Shown in pieces: positions 1 through 11,679 of a stretch of 64,000 bases of DNA. Origin of the DNA: Tricholoma matsutake (Eukaryota > Basidiomycota > Agaricomycetes > Agaricales > Tricholomataceae); assembly GCA_026075535.2 (NCBI GenBank), contig AP026544.2:10230001-10294000 (forward strand), in the 5' to 3' direction. Below the pieces are notes generated by a model. It searched no databases, was not told the origin of the DNA, and worked only from the letters and a program-made list of their open reading frames with translations. How positions within the stretch are numbered: the first letter of the stretch is position 1; each line of letters begins with the position of its first letter. The translations under genes and the position numbers were made by a program.

Positions 1-122
1 TCGTATCTGCTACCAAAAAAGAGCCTCTTGTTGTTGCCTTGACTTGCTCAAGACTAAACACTACAAATGAGAATGCAGTATCCATCTGAAATTGTTTATC
101 ATGGCACATTAACAAAAAGATT

Positions 123-1680
123 TTATGTGCTTTGTCTGATAATGGTGTGGTTCCTACCTACACCTCCATATCCATATGGAAACAACCAAGGAGAAATCTG
201 AGGATATAAATTAGGGTTGTTGTAAATTGATTGGGGATCTGCACTTTGTCCCACTGCTAGTGCAGCACCATGGTTATTTGAATGTTTCAATGCAACTCCC
301 TTTAAAGTTGTGACTGTCTTTGTGGACAGTTGTTCACCTGTAATGCCATGTACAACAAATGAACATTTTCCTTCTTCTACTCCATCCTCAAATGTTTGGT
401 CAAATGTGCTAGTGCCTTCAGGTACTTTGTTTGATTGTGCTTGCTTGTATTCTATAGAGACAGGGGGAATGTCCTCTGGATACTTTTCAAGTTCCTCATA
501 TGATGTAGTTATGTCAGCATAATCAACATCATTTAATTTTAGCCATTCTAAAGCATGAGCCACAACTTTTCTTCAAACCAAAAGAGGAGTACACTGGAAC
601 TCTTGTCTAGTAGGCTTACAGGGACCAGCAAATAATACAGCCAAAATTTCATCCAAGTCATCAACTGGAGGAGGCAAAATGTTGTAAACTTTTGCTACTG
701 GAGATTCAAAGGCAATAGCCTGAGCAACCATTTTTTTTGTCCTGAGGATGCCACACATATAAAGCAGCCATTAACATGTACATTTTAAATTAACAGTCTT
801 TCTACATATCAAAGACATTGCAATTCCTTGGGAACATTGCCTATCCACAAGCCATTTGCTAGTGCATAATGTGGGACTTTGCCCAAATGTATATCTCTCC
901 AACAAGATGAACAAACATGATCACAGTTATTATCTCTGATAGGACCATTTAAACTTTCAATTAAATCACTTTCTTTCTTTCTCTCTTTTCTTGTTCCACC
1001 ATTTGATTGCAACACATGCAACTGTTTACTTATTGACTTCAGTTTAGTCAATTCCCCATTTGGTGTTAGCCTTCCACACACAGCACAACCCCCTTCTTCT
1101 AACAACTCTTCTGATGAATCCTCGCAAAAGCCACTTATAATGGTTTTGGAGGGAAAGGCTGAACTTGAGGTTGCTCTTCTTTGGGCACAAAATATGTGCT
1201 AGAAGTTTGTTGTAATATTTCTTTTTTGTTTCTCTGTGGCTGCTGATGTTCTTTTCATTTTACACACTCAATTGGTATGATTTTAAATACAGAAGTCAAC
1301 AAGTTACAAGACAGGCAATCATGTTGATCAAAAAGACTAAGCAACTCAGCCCTGGTTAGTCTTGAGCTCAGCTTGATGTTGTGCTTTCTCACTATTATTT
1401 GAATACTTGACTTGGACAAGTACGGAACAAGAACACTCAATGGAACCATTGTGTGTACACTTCCTTGTAATATTGGATACTTCAACAGTCCTACACTATC
1501 TGTATGATGTTCAAATTTTAGTGCAATCTCATCATTGTCGTAATCATCAAGGATTGCTGTTACATATGGCTTAACTACACTCCCAGGGATTTCAGAAGGT
1601 TTACTTCCTCCAACAGGATGTTTGAATTTATGATTTGAATCTTGTCTTCTGGGTTCTACAAATTGACACACTTTCTTCAT
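123..1680 (-). pseudogene. Helitron Rep/helicase, N-terminal part, broken
   Basis: Four minus-strand reading frames (1680-1255, 1105-809, 758-573, 563-123) follow each other in the order of the N-terminal part of basidiomycete Helitron proteins. The second has Cys pairs (CAVCG near its start, CSSC later) and ends with the ALANGLWIGNVPKEL block. The third carries YNILPPPVDDLDEIL, and the fourth YPEDIPPVSIEY and SPWLFPYGYGG, typical of the DUF6570 region that precedes the Helitron-like N domain. The catalytic Rep and helicase parts would lie beyond the left edge. At least three frame breaks make it a pseudogene. A 36-bp tandem duplication (1649-1666 and 1685-1702) lies at its upstream end. The family assignment is from memory of motifs, not a search. 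Confidence 0.72.
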
Positions 1681-1742
1681 TCTCCTGGGTTCTACAAATT
1701 GATATACTTGTAGTGAAGGATTGTTCTTTGATACTAAATGCT

Positions 1743-2231
1743 TAGGGCAAGGTGGGGGTTACCCCTGGGTGTCAAATCTCATACCCTTACCCCTACCCCT
1801 GAACACCCTACCCTTAGGGGTAAGGGTATGGAAACATATAAGGGTTGCCAAGGGTATGGGAGGGTTTGTCAAGGGTACAAGGGTTTGGCACAAAATCAAC
1901 ATATTTAGAGCAAAATTCATTTGAATAGTGTTGATAACTACTGTATTTACTATTAATATCACATATTAATACCTCTTATTAACATATGAAAGCCATTATC
2001 ATGTTGGACAATCCCAAAATCTGAATTTAATTGATGAAAATCTTGAATATAAGTCTTTGTAGCTGAAAAAATCAAATGATATTCTTACATAAGCATACCC
2101 CTGGCATACCCCTGTACCCTTAGTAAGGGTACAGGGGTATGCAAGGGTATGAACTTCCAAACCCCTACCCTTACCCCTCATACCCTTAGCCCAAAAACAC
2201 AAGGGTATACCCCTACCCCTGCCTTGCCTTA
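1743..2231. mobile_element. hAT-like MITE 1
   Basis: A 489-bp non-coding element has inverted ends TAGGGCAAGG (left) and TAAGGCAAGG (right, read on the minus strand), flanked on both sides by the identical 8-bp direct repeat TAAATGCT (1735-1742 and 2232-2239). Eight-base target duplication and a YARNG start are hallmarks of the hAT superfamily. The terminal 130 bp on each side are packed with ACCCCT and ACCCTTA motifs in both orientations, like subterminal transposase-binding repeats. No transposase frame is present, so it would need a partner element. Confidence 0.85.
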
Positions 2232-2239
2232 TAAATGCT

Positions 2240-2761
2240 ACTGAACCCCAGGTAGACTGTTTTTAAATTCAAATAGTAGCCTGTACCTCATAATATAGCT
2301 GACATCTTGGATTAAAAACAGCCAGATGAGCATTTGGCACCCATTCACACAGTGGTCAAGAAATACATTGTGCAACAGGTGGCATTGTTTCTAGGTGCTT
2401 GTCTTTTGCCATTTGTAGTTCTTCAAAAGTTGGCTCAGGTGTTTAGCAATATTTTGAAATGCAATTTTGTACTCATGGCTTGGCATCTTGAATCGAGATA
2501 GTCATGTTTGGACATCCAGTACTTGTTGCAGTATGTGTTCATGTCTGACACAGTGTAACAACCATAGCCAGACCTGTATTTTGTTACAATGGAAATATAT
2601 CAGTTTCCACATTTGCATATTGCTAGTTACTATTTTTTGCACTGTTGACAATAAAATTTGCCAGCAATATTTTATTCTGGTGTACCTCAAGCCTGTCCTT
2701 CCTTGTTCTAACCCAGAGCAGGTGAAAACTTTGACAAGTAAAGATAATGATTGTGACACAA
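2240..2761. other. No gene seen
   Basis: AT-rich sequence with only short unrelated frames. I see no recognisable protein, repeat end or RNA gene. It lies between hAT-like MITE 1 and possible broken exons on the minus strand. Confidence 0.4.
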
Positions 2762-3108
2762 ACATATGTATGATACAGACCATCTGTAATCACAGGCCCT
2801 TGACGAGTATCTGAGAACTCATCAAAGTCTGTTATGTTATGGTGCAATTCCACATGACATCCATCTGGAATCGATCTGTACAGCAAAGCTGTGATAATAC
2901 ACGGGTTTTCACCATGTTCTGCACCACTCTCTTCCAAACAGCTCCTAGTCAAAGCACTTAGAAATACAATCTCTCATCTAATAGAAACACACCTTTACAA
3001 CATTACTAGCAGCTCTTTCTCCTAAGCAAGAGTATGTCTCTTCTTTTGATGACCTGTCCATGTCAAGTTCTTTGACACGTTCAATATCATAATGGAGAAC
3101 AACACAGT
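2762..3108 (-). pseudogene. Possible exon pair of an unrecognised gene
   Basis: On the minus strand, about 33 charged residues (DIERVKELDMDRSSKEET) end at 2993 before a GTGTGT donor-like site. A second open stretch of about 65 residues runs from 2956 (CLEESGAEHGENPCIITALL, then a DFDEFSDTRQGPVITDG block) to a possible donor near 2780. The composition looks coding, but the implied intron (2957-2992) is only 36 bp, short for a fungus. This may be the 3' continuation of the broken gene at 3748-5049, which has the same strand. No family is recognised. Confidence 0.28.
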
Positions 3109-3747
3109 ACTACCAATTTGAAGGTTAGAATAGCCTACACATACAACAAAGTTATACCTGAGTTGTCCAGTTCCATAAATCGCTTGCCCTATTACAGAGT
3201 AATTGACTGTTCCCACAAAATTCAGTTTTGCTACAGATTTAAAGCGATAAAGAAAATTGTACCTCGCAACATTGATGCAGATCCAGTTTTTGCACAGTTT
3301 CCAAACAGTATTTGTTTGGTAGTAACCAATTATCGCCAGTAATACGAGCCACAAATGCATAGCAGCAAACATCATTAGCAATTCAGAAGAAAAGCACTCG
3401 TTGTGGTTTGAAACAACTTGAAGCTTGATCAATAGGAGTTGTTACCTGTGAGACAGCAAGATAAGTAGGGATTTAACTATTTAGGAGGCATCGTAACTCC
3501 TAAGCAGTCATCATCAGAGTACAATCCATGACTCGCCCCCTTTTTTATCTTTTTATTTTTTTTTAAACGTGGTTTCCTATTACTTCGAGTCCATTGTTAT
3601 TCGTTATTTGCTAGGCAGATATACACCAGATACATATATCATCTGATTGCCCTAATCATACCCTTTTGGTACTGATAACACAATAACAAACAACATGTTA
3701 GATGACAAATTACTCTTACCCATTCTTGATGTGTATTTTGAAATGGT
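3109..3747. other. No clear gene
   Basis: One minus-strand frame of 136 codons (3432-3022) has a composition that does not look coding. A T-rich run lies near 3540. Some introns or exons of the flanking minus-strand gene family may be here, but I cannot define them. Confidence 0.35.
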
Positions 3748-5049
3748 CTAACCTATGGTAACAACTGCATTTAATGGAACTTCTTCTTCATTGTCTTTGT
3801 ACAATGGCCAAGACAGTAAACACCTAAAGTCTGCATCCAAGAACTTGAATGTGGCACAGGTCTTTGTGGCTCTGCCATCATAAATTGGAACTTCCAATTT
3901 TTGATGAGCACCAACCTGAAAACAGTACATCATACATACTTCTTTCCTCATAAGCCCTTGACGAACTGTATGCATCATCTGCCTCACAAGAAAGACACAG
4001 TTTTCACATTCAATGAACATCATCTCCACAAAGCACTGTAATCTACAGAGCACACATCAGAAAAAGCTGGTTTCAAAAAGTAGGACTTACTCCTTTCTGC
4101 CCTGCCACTTAAGTCTTCAGAGCATGTTGTAAAAGTGAATCCTAGTTTACAGGAAGAAGAAGGAATAATGTGAAACTGCAGTGCTTGCCCCCAGAACAAA
4201 GTGTCTCATCTCATGTCCTGCATGAAAGGTGCAATCATAATTTTGTGCATTGTCCATGGGTTCATGCTGGGCCCTCCAAGTCCAGGCATAACCAAACAAA
4301 ATTTGGAGACAGATCCCATCATGACATTGACAGCAAGCTGTCTAGTAGTCACAAGTTTAAGATGACCTTCCTCAGCATAAATCTGTTTGGGGTCGATGCA
4401 TGCAGTGTTCACATATTGCCGAAATTGTGTGAAAGAGAGTGCATTCAGCAATTGTCTGCCACTTGCATTAGTTCACCATTGTCAGTAAAACATAAATTCT
4501 TGCCGTGTTTCTTCTGTTGATAACTTTTTACAGATACTATCAAATTGAGCATGAGACGTTTCATTAGAAGCTGATCTGTCATATGGTTTAACCTCACACA
4601 ACCAACTATCCATAAAACTAGTTTTCAGCCAAGCAAAGGAAAGTAAAAATATAATAAAAATCTCACAGGAGATGTGGCAACCCTTGGTACATGACCCTTA
4701 ATGCAGGATCTTGAAGCCCCTCTATCATTACAGTGTGACCATCATTGACAGCCATTGGCTTACCATGTGACATTTTGTCTGTATCATGTTCACTTTCTTT
4801 GATGCTGGCTCCCTCATTTTCACTGTCGGCCCTACTTTGAACCATGTAAGATCAAACACATGAAATAGCAATAACCACTCATGTGTTGTTCAGATTGTCC
4901 CACACCATGTCTGACCCCTCAAGAAATTCTTCTACTGTGCCCCACAATGCAGGCAGTGTCTGCTTCTGGTAACTTTTTGGTTTGCAAGGTGAAGCTTGTG
5001 CACCAGGCTCTGTGGTCTCTGCTGTCAAGGATCTGTCTGTGTATGCCAT
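3748..5049 (-). pseudogene. Unrecognised multi-copy gene family, copy 1
   Basis: Several minus-strand pieces read as exons of one gene. An N-terminal exon starts at an ATG near 5049 (MAYTDRSLTAETTEP). An acidic segment follows (4845-4663) ending GLQDPALRVMYQGLPHL just before a GTGAGA donor. A middle part has LNALSFTQFRQYVNTACIDP and MPGLGGPSMNPWT (4451-4206). The last exon (4053-3748) has VPIYDGR, SWPLYKDNEEE and VVTIG. Frameshifts interrupt the middle. The same blocks recur on the plus strand at 5960-6060 (DSELAPLYKGLPEL) and 23787-24056 (LIYDGRN, SWPLYEWG, VTVGY), so this is a dispersed family. I know of no function. It may be a low-copy host gene that was multiplied and then broken. Confidence 0.45.
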
Positions 5050-5654
5050 TTTTTATTTGACCTGTCATCTGTCACATCATGAGTATACTAAATGTTATGT
5101 TCATAGTAGTGGAGTTGCAAAGCAGCATGCTGTTGCACCAGAGTGAGCATTGGCATTCTGCCCAGTTCATTACCATATGTAATGCTTTTTTCTGCAGGTG
5201 ACCCTTAGGGTGGCAAACAACTGGCTGCCTGTCCTGAGTGAGTTACTGTTTTTCTCTGTGTGCTTCAAGTTGTTGATATTGTATAGGTGTATGAAAATAA
5301 AAACTGAAAAGGCATTATACACAGAAAGCATTAAACTGGATGCTGCTCAGTAAGTGTTATGTTGCCTTTAAGTTGATATTAGTTTCACATGTAGGGCTAG
5401 TCCTCCTGTCAAATGAAAGACTAAACCAGTGGAGGCTGTTGCACCTATGCTGGAGGCTCCATTGGTTCGCACCCTTGCATCATATGTATTGTTTCCAACT
5501 CTTGTGGTTTTGGTTTTTGATCTGTCTTGGCTGTCTCAGCTGTTTTCTTAGCTCCACCCATGGATTGAAAAGAGCGCCTGCCCAGGCAGTCGCCACTGTT
5601 ACCCCCAAGTTGTCAGAAATTGAGTGGCCAGCTACTCCATGAGCTGTCTTATTT
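5050..5654. other. No clear gene; possible flank of the unknown family
   Basis: The segment separates two oppositely oriented copies of the unknown gene family (minus strand ending at 5049, plus strand from about 5655). The open frames here, including 142 codons on the minus strand (5908-5480), show no recognisable motif. Divergent promoters could lie here, but I cannot point to one. Confidence 0.3.
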
Positions 5655-6093
5655 TTGGATGTAGTTATAACACTGGCCATTGTCCATGGAATTAGTACCA
5701 ATATTGAAGATGATGAGGATGTTCTCAAATCCCCTTTTCCAAGTACAAAGGGGTTGCAGCCTGAAGATGATACTTTCAGTGCTGCCGATGCCACTACTGA
5801 CAAACAAACTGTCAAAGGTGCCATCAAAGGTGCCATCACACCTGATAATTTATCTGATATTGCTGATAGTGGAACAGGTATTAACACTGCTGGTTGCAAG
5901 TCTGACACATTTGAGTCTGTGTATGTTCAGAGTTTGTCATGCTTGCTTTTGTTGGCTGAATAGCCAAAATAGCGATCCTGCTGATGAGGATCCCTCCATG
6001 CAGGTTATGGCTCCCAGCTTGCAGGATAGTGAGTTGGCACCACTTTACAAGGGGTTACCTGAATTGGGGTATGTCTCAGACTTTTGTTTATGA
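5655..6093 (+). pseudogene. Unrecognised gene family, copy 2, first half
   Basis: An acidic, Ser/Thr-rich open stretch (5655-5963) is followed, in a shifted frame, by a block with SLQDSELAPLYKGLPEL ending at a GTATGT donor-like site at about 6069. The minus-strand copy ends the same block with GLPHL before a GTGAGA donor, so an intron position appears to be shared. Element A is inserted 200 bp downstream, and the homologous last exon lies beyond it at 23787-24056. That suggests one plus-strand gene copy was split by A. Function unknown. Confidence 0.4.
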
Positions 6094-6276
6094 TCATTAC
6101 TTGATTGGTTTTGCTCTACAGAACCTATTGTTTGGTAAAGCAATATTTTGATGCGTGGTTACCCTGAAGTAAATTGAGACTCTGTTTGGTGTTGATGTTA
6201 TATTGTTTGTTGTGTTGTGTCTTTGATCCTTGTTTGCCAGCTTACTGATTATGTTGGAGATGCCTGAGGTGTCTCC

Positions 6277-6869
6277 TGTCAAGACCAATTCTTCTGACTG
6301 GACTTCTGATCATTTTCCACTCCCTTCACGGCTGCCGTGCACCACGGCGCACCTCCTATCAGCAGCACTGCCTAGAGGTGAAATTCCCTCATTTCCAATT
6401 CGATGAAATGGTTTCAGGTTATTTATCTCAGAAGCTGGTTTGCAATTATCACAGCCTTGGAAATCCCTATCACCTTGGGACTTTAGTATTTAAGCTAGCT
6501 ACTTTCATTTTGTATCACCAGTTTGTAAATCAACCAAGTCTCCCACTTAATTCTATTCTATTTAAACTCCAATTATGTCCTTAAGTCATTCTTGAACTCT
6601 TGTGCATCCTCTCTGGAAATTCTCTGGACCTCTGGTCATCTTCCTTACCCTTGCCTTGAAATTAGGACACTTGACGAGGAGAAGGGTACAACTTCTTATA
6701 AGTTGAAGCCAAGTCCTTTCTGCTCCCCCACTTGGTATGACACATCAAGTAAACCCTGCCCTGGATTTCCATAGGATTCCCTGTCTTACTCGATCGATCC
6801 TCTACAACTTCTATTGTCCGGGTATGACCAGAATTCTGATGACTTCCCCTTCTAGCTCAGCACTTAACA
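6277..6869 (+). repeat. 5' LTR of element A
   Basis: 593 bp starting TGTCAAGACC and ending CACTTAACA. It matches the 3' LTR at 20387-20807 joined to 22910-23081, which also totals 593 bp, and the solo LTR at 35201-35794. Many LTR1/LTR2 differences are CG against CA or TG. Confidence 0.95.
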
Positions 6870-7113
6870 GTATTTACAAACTCTCACTTCTCTTGTCAAA
6901 TCCATCCCATCGTTTCCTATGACTCCTACTGAATCACAAACCCAATGAACTACAAGAAACTCCTGCTGTGCTGGCATGCTACCAGGATTATCAGCAATCT
7001 GCCGATCTATACTTCCTTCCCCTAGGCATGCTTTGACTTTTGGTGCATCCACCAGACCATCCAACATCTTCAGGCAAATCAGTTCTGGAGCACTCTCCAT
7101 CAGTGCTAATGTC

Positions 7114-8188
7114 ATGTCTCAACCTCCGGAGACCCCTCGGAATATGACTCCACTTGAGTACATAGAGAATGTTGGGCAACCTAACCCCTTCAACAAGGAA
7201 GGTCCAGGTAAAGAGGATGGACTTCCTGGTGGACCTGACGACCCTAGCAGTCCTGATGGCCCTGGGGATGACCCCGATCCTGATGACCCTGATGACCCTC
7301 TACCTCCCGATGGCGGAAATCCTGATCCAGGAGATAGGTTCCTTGATGCTCTCTTCGAGCTCTTGGATAGTCTCTGAACCCTCCGGCACAACCAAGCACC
7401 CAAGCCCAAGAAGATCAAAGTGCATGATCCTGACACTTTTGATGGGGCCAATCCCTGGAAAGTTTGAGACTTCTTAGTCTCATGCAACCTTCACTTCCAT
7501 GATTGTCCTCAAGTTTTTGCTTCTGACAAACAAAAAATCCTGTTCATCCTTTCGTACCTCAAAGGGTCAGCCCTTAGCTGGTTTGAACCTGGACTCAATG
7601 ACCCAACAAATTCTGCTCATTGGATGTGGAACTATGAGGTATTCCTTACTGAGTTGGAAGGTAATTTTGGTCCTCACGACCCTGTCAGGGATGTGGAAAA
7701 AGCTCTTTCAGAACTCACGATGAAGAAAGGTGGAAGAATAGTAAAGTATAATGTGGACTTCTGGGAACTGGCTTCCTGGGTCAATTGGAATGAGGCCGCT
7801 CTTCGGGACCAGTATTTCTGCGGTCTCCCGCTCCGTCTCCACATAGAAGTCTTATGGGGGGGATGACCCAAAACTCTAGCATCCCTATGTCTTAAAGCCC
7901 AGGATGCTGACAACATTTATTGGATGCAGGAAGAAGAAACCCACTTAGAAACAAAGACCCCCAGAAATTCTGCACACACTGGAAAGAAGGAATCTAAAGG
8001 TTCTCCTAGCCCCAATTCCAACACTCAGTCCAAACCCCAGCCCTCGTCCAGCACCAACTGTACCAACCAATCCTTGTCTGGCAGCTCCTCTGGGTCAAAG
8101 AACAATTTCCAGAAGGACAAGCCAAAAAACTCTATTTCTGACAAGTTGGGGAAAGATGGTAAACTAACCAGAGATGAGCATGAACACT
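7114..8188 (+). pseudogene. Element A gag, capsid part
   Basis: The frame starts at ATG 7114 (MSQPPETPRNM), has a Pro/Asp/Gly-rich stretch (GPDDPSSPDGPGDDPDPDD), then a Ty3-type capsid region with LKGSALSWFEPGL, WMWNYEVFLTELEGNFG, a hydrophobic repeat around WELASWVNWNEAALRDQYFCGLP, and a basic Ser-rich tail. It assembles the particle in the cytoplasm in living relatives. It is interrupted by frameshifts and by TGA codons, for example at 7375 and in PWKV*DFL and WGG*PKTL, where arginine is expected. The tail breaks at DEHEH, where an unrelated 1.15-kb segment separates it from its zinc knuckle. Confidence 0.85.
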
Positions 8189-9340
8189 GATAGGTTGTCT
8201 CTGTGGCTCAAAGACCGATTCACCATTACAAACACATTCTAATCACATTGGCTAACTCCCATGAGGTCCCAGAAGCAGTGCAACCACTCCCGACCAAATC
8301 TACCAAGCACGATATCATGTTGACCACATCGAAACATCACCAGCGATGTTGATTGTACTTAGAAACCACATTGCACAACTTTAGGACTACCTCGAAACAC
8401 CTTAAGATCCCTCTGAATGAACATCAAATATCACGGATCAACCTTGAACAACCATGAATGCAATCAAACATCATTGACCATCATTGACCATCATCGAGTG
8501 TTATCGATCGACATCAAGAAACTATGAGCAACATCGGGTGCTGCATTTGTTATCTAAATGGTGGAATACCATGCACCAGGGAGTATTCCAACTTGTGCTC
8601 AAACCTGCTGATAGTAGGTCAGCCTCGTTCCAAGTCCCTATCATGTACAGATCCTGCTGGATGGATTATTGTGACACTTAGCGCAGTTTATACACAAAGG
8701 ACAGTCCCATTTTAGTTCTTTCCCTTTATTACTCCTTTGTCATATGATATATCTCTGTCTTGTTCGGATTGCAGTTTCATTTTGGCCTCATGTTTTAACT
8801 CATATCTTTTGCCTCATGTTCTACACATGTTTCTCATACCATTTTAGGAAGTTTCTCTTAAAACATATAAAACTCTGTAGTATCTACTTAGGAATGCAAG
8901 AAATCGTCTTCACATATTGCCTCGTATAGAGTTCTAAGAATCCAATGTATCCTCTAAACAATCTAAACTTCTACGAGTTTTCTTGATCGATGTCCTCAAT
9001 CAACTTTTGATCCTCTTATTGTTAAGCATTAGTAACCACTCTGACACTTCCTAGCCATCAACTATAACCTTTGTATACTATCGATCCACCAAAAGGTCCT
9101 TAGAATTCACAGATTGATCCTCGACAATAAACATTGTTTGTCATTGATCTCATTGATCCTCCTCAATATCGATCGATACTTCATTGGACCATGCCAAACA
9201 CCTTCCTCTCTTATAGAACTACCTTTATGACTAGTACCAACTGGTTGTCTTCCCTTTGGTCAGACCAAGAACATTCAGAACACCTTGCACCCTTCCTCTG
9301 ACTTGTGCAAATATCATCGGCAGTTTTGGTGGTTTTCCCA
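8189..9340. other. Insertion of unknown type splitting gag of A
   Basis: The gag frame stops at DEHEH (8188) and resumes near 9341 with YHQRCMKEGLCLYCG, so about 1.15 kb is extra. The segment has no long frame and is rich in CATCGA, CATTGAC and TTGATCC words. GGTTGTCT occurs near both ends (8194 and 9244). TGAG lies at both junctions (left TGAGCAT, right TGAGTAT), a possible short target duplication. I cannot name the element class. Confidence 0.5.
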
Positions 9341-9497
9341 GGTTGAGTATCATCAACGCTGCATGAAAGAAGGACTTTGCCTCTACTGTGGCAAGAAAGG
9401 ACATGGAGCTGGAAATTGTCTGAAGTCCAAAGCAGCCAAAGCCTGTGCTGCAGCAGTTACTGAGTCCAAGCTGGACTCTGCAGACCCAAAAAAATAG
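9341..9497 (+). pseudogene. Element A gag zinc knuckle
   Basis: The frame contains CLYCGKKGHGAGNC, a CX2CX4HX4C zinc knuckle that binds nucleic acid in the nucleocapsid part of gag. A Lys/Ala-rich tail follows and ends at TAG 9495-9497. It is the detached C-terminal end of the gag at 7114-8188. Confidence 0.9.
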
Positions 9498-9499
9498 TC

Positions 9500-11267
9500 T
9501 GCAACCCTCAGGAACATGCCATTGGGGCTGAGGGTTGCATTGACCTTTCCCAACTGGCTGCTTACATCCATCTCAATGCATCCACTCTTTCTGATCCTGA
9601 ATCCCTTACCATCCTGCTATCCCTTTCCAAACATTCCCAAAAAATCCAAACTCTTATTGACTCTGGTTCCTCACATTGTTTCCTCGATTCATCATTTGTG
9701 TGGGACAACCAACTCAGTACCAAAACCATTCCTCTGATCGGACTCCAACTATTTGATGGAACTTGTAACTCCACCATAACTCAAGTCATGGAACTCCCAG
9801 TCACTTGTCTGTCTGGTGAAGTGTTCAATCTAACATTTTATGTAACCTCGCTGGACTCTTCCTGTTCTGCAGTACTTGGTCATAACTGGCTGAAGCAATA
9901 CAATCCATTGATTGACTGGTCTTTAGGCCAAATGAATTTCCATTCCGCAGCTCAAAGAGATCCTGCCCCCTCGATGTCCTCTGACTCTCCTATCTTGTGT
10001 GAGCCACCTTCACCTCCAAACCTTCCAGCAGAAACCTGTGAAAACCCCATAATCACTAAACCCTCGAAACTTGTACCTCCTGAGATCTCTTTCATCAATG
10101 CTGCCGCTTACATGCGCACAAGGAAACTTTCTGGGGCTGTTGCCTTTCAGATGACATTCTCCCTGGAAGGACTGGCAGCTAAATCCTCAGTAGCATCCAG
10201 AAATCCTCTGGACCTTTCAGATGTTCCAGAAGAATATCACGAATTTGCAGATGTCTTCAACAAACAGAAAGCCAACACCCTTCCTCCACATTGTCCCTAC
10301 AACCTCAAGATGGAGATGGAGGATAATGCTCCCCCACCTCTGGGTCATATGTACTCCCTCTCTCCCTCTGAGCTCGAGGCCCTCCAAATATTTATTGAAG
10401 AAAATGTTTGCTCAGGCTTCATCCACCCCTCCAAATCCCCTCACGGCACTCCTATACTCTTGTCAAGAAAAAGGATGGGAGTCTCTGACTTTGCATCAAC
10501 TACCAGGGACTCAATTGCATCTCAAAAAAGGACTGCTACCCACTTCCTCTAATCTTGGATCTCCTGGACTCTCTGGGAAAGGCATGTGTGTTCACCAAAA
10601 TTGACCTCTGGCATGCCTATCACTTAGTCTGCATTGCTGAGGGAGATGAATGGAAGACCACTTTCTGCACATGCTACAGTTCTTTTGAATTCCTGGTGGT
10701 TCCTTTCAGACTCACCTGCTGCCTTACAGCACCTCATGAATGACATCTTCAGTGACCTATTAGATGTCAGCATCATTGTCTACCTTGACGACATCCTAAT
10801 CTACTCCAATGACATGAGTCAACACAAAGCTCACATCAAGGAAGTCCTCTGGAGACTCCGGAAAAATGGCCTCTACACTGCTCTGCAGAAATGCGAGTTC
10901 CATAAAGACAGCGTGGAATACTTGGGATTCATCCTCTCTCCAGATGGGCTCTGGATGTCTGAAGATAAAGTCAAAACCATCCTCGACTGGCCCGAACCTC
11001 GAAAGATTAAGGATATCCAATCCTTCCTTGGATTCTGCAACTTCTACCGAAAGTTCATCCACGGGTATTCAAATTAAAAGAAGAATTCACTCATGCCCCA
11101 ATACTTACTCAATGGCTACCAATTCCCACATTATCTTGGAGACAGATGCCTCAGACTACACCTTAGCGGCGATCCTTTCCATCTATACCTCGGATGGAGA
11201 AATCCACCCAGTTGCATTCCACTCCCATTCCTTCAACCCGGCTGAATTGAACTATGACACCCACAAC
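9500..11267 (+). pseudogene. Element A pol, protease to RNase H start
   Basis: Retropepsin is visible at 9650-9960 with the active-site triplet in LIDSGSSHCFL and the later VLGHNWLKQYNP. The RT follows: YHEFADVFNKQKA, FIEENVCSGFIHPSKSP, then a frameshift near 10500, [12 protein letters not shown], another frameshift, and the intact catalytic box [11 protein letters not shown] near 10780. It continues through LGFILSPDG and [12 protein letters not shown]. About 30 residues of the RT/RNase H connection are deleted near 11060. RNase H begins with ETDASDYTLAAIL and reaches NYDTHN at 11267, where element B is inserted. The RNase H resumes at 17503 as KELLAIFEAFRHW. Confidence 0.9.
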
Positions 11268-11679
11268 TGTTAGGAAACAGCCCCATTACCTAATAAAATT
11301 TCATTTTCATTTTATTATGTCGAATTACACTACATTACACCAAATGATGCCAAATGATGCTACACTTTGATAGTGTGAGAATATTATTTTGCACGCATCA
11401 CTATGTATGCGCCTGTACATGCGCATCGGTAACAACAATGTACAATATATGTAACATAGTATATAAACCCTAAATATATGCCTAGGGGACCCCAGTTGTG
11501 TTCTCTTAGGTATTCCACCTACGTTTTCGGTGTGAAAGGCCTATCTCAACAAACTTACCTATTAATAACCCCTCACATCAAAACCATCAATTTCCCCATC
11601 ACACGCACGGATCCCGCCCCCTTCTTGTAGAGAGAACCCGCATGGTCTTAGCTAGCAGATAGTGGGTGTCACCCTAACA
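11268..11679 (+). repeat. 5' LTR of element B
   Basis: 412 bp, with TATAAACCC near 11463 as a likely TATA box. Compared with the 3' LTR it shows 14 substitutions, all transitions, 13 of them at CG/CA/TG positions. Confidence 0.97.

Noticed and set aside
2467..2814. Plus-strand frame of 115 codons
   Set aside because: Cys- and His-rich by chance, no recognisable motif, and overlapped by a more protein-like minus-strand exon.
5480..5908. Minus-strand frame of 142 codons
   Set aside because: It is antisense to the acidic exon of the unknown gene family and shows no motif or coding bias of its own.
7119..7487. Collagen-like Gly/Pro/Ser-rich minus-strand frame
   Set aside because: It is the mirror of the Pro/Asp/Gly-rich linker in gag of element A.
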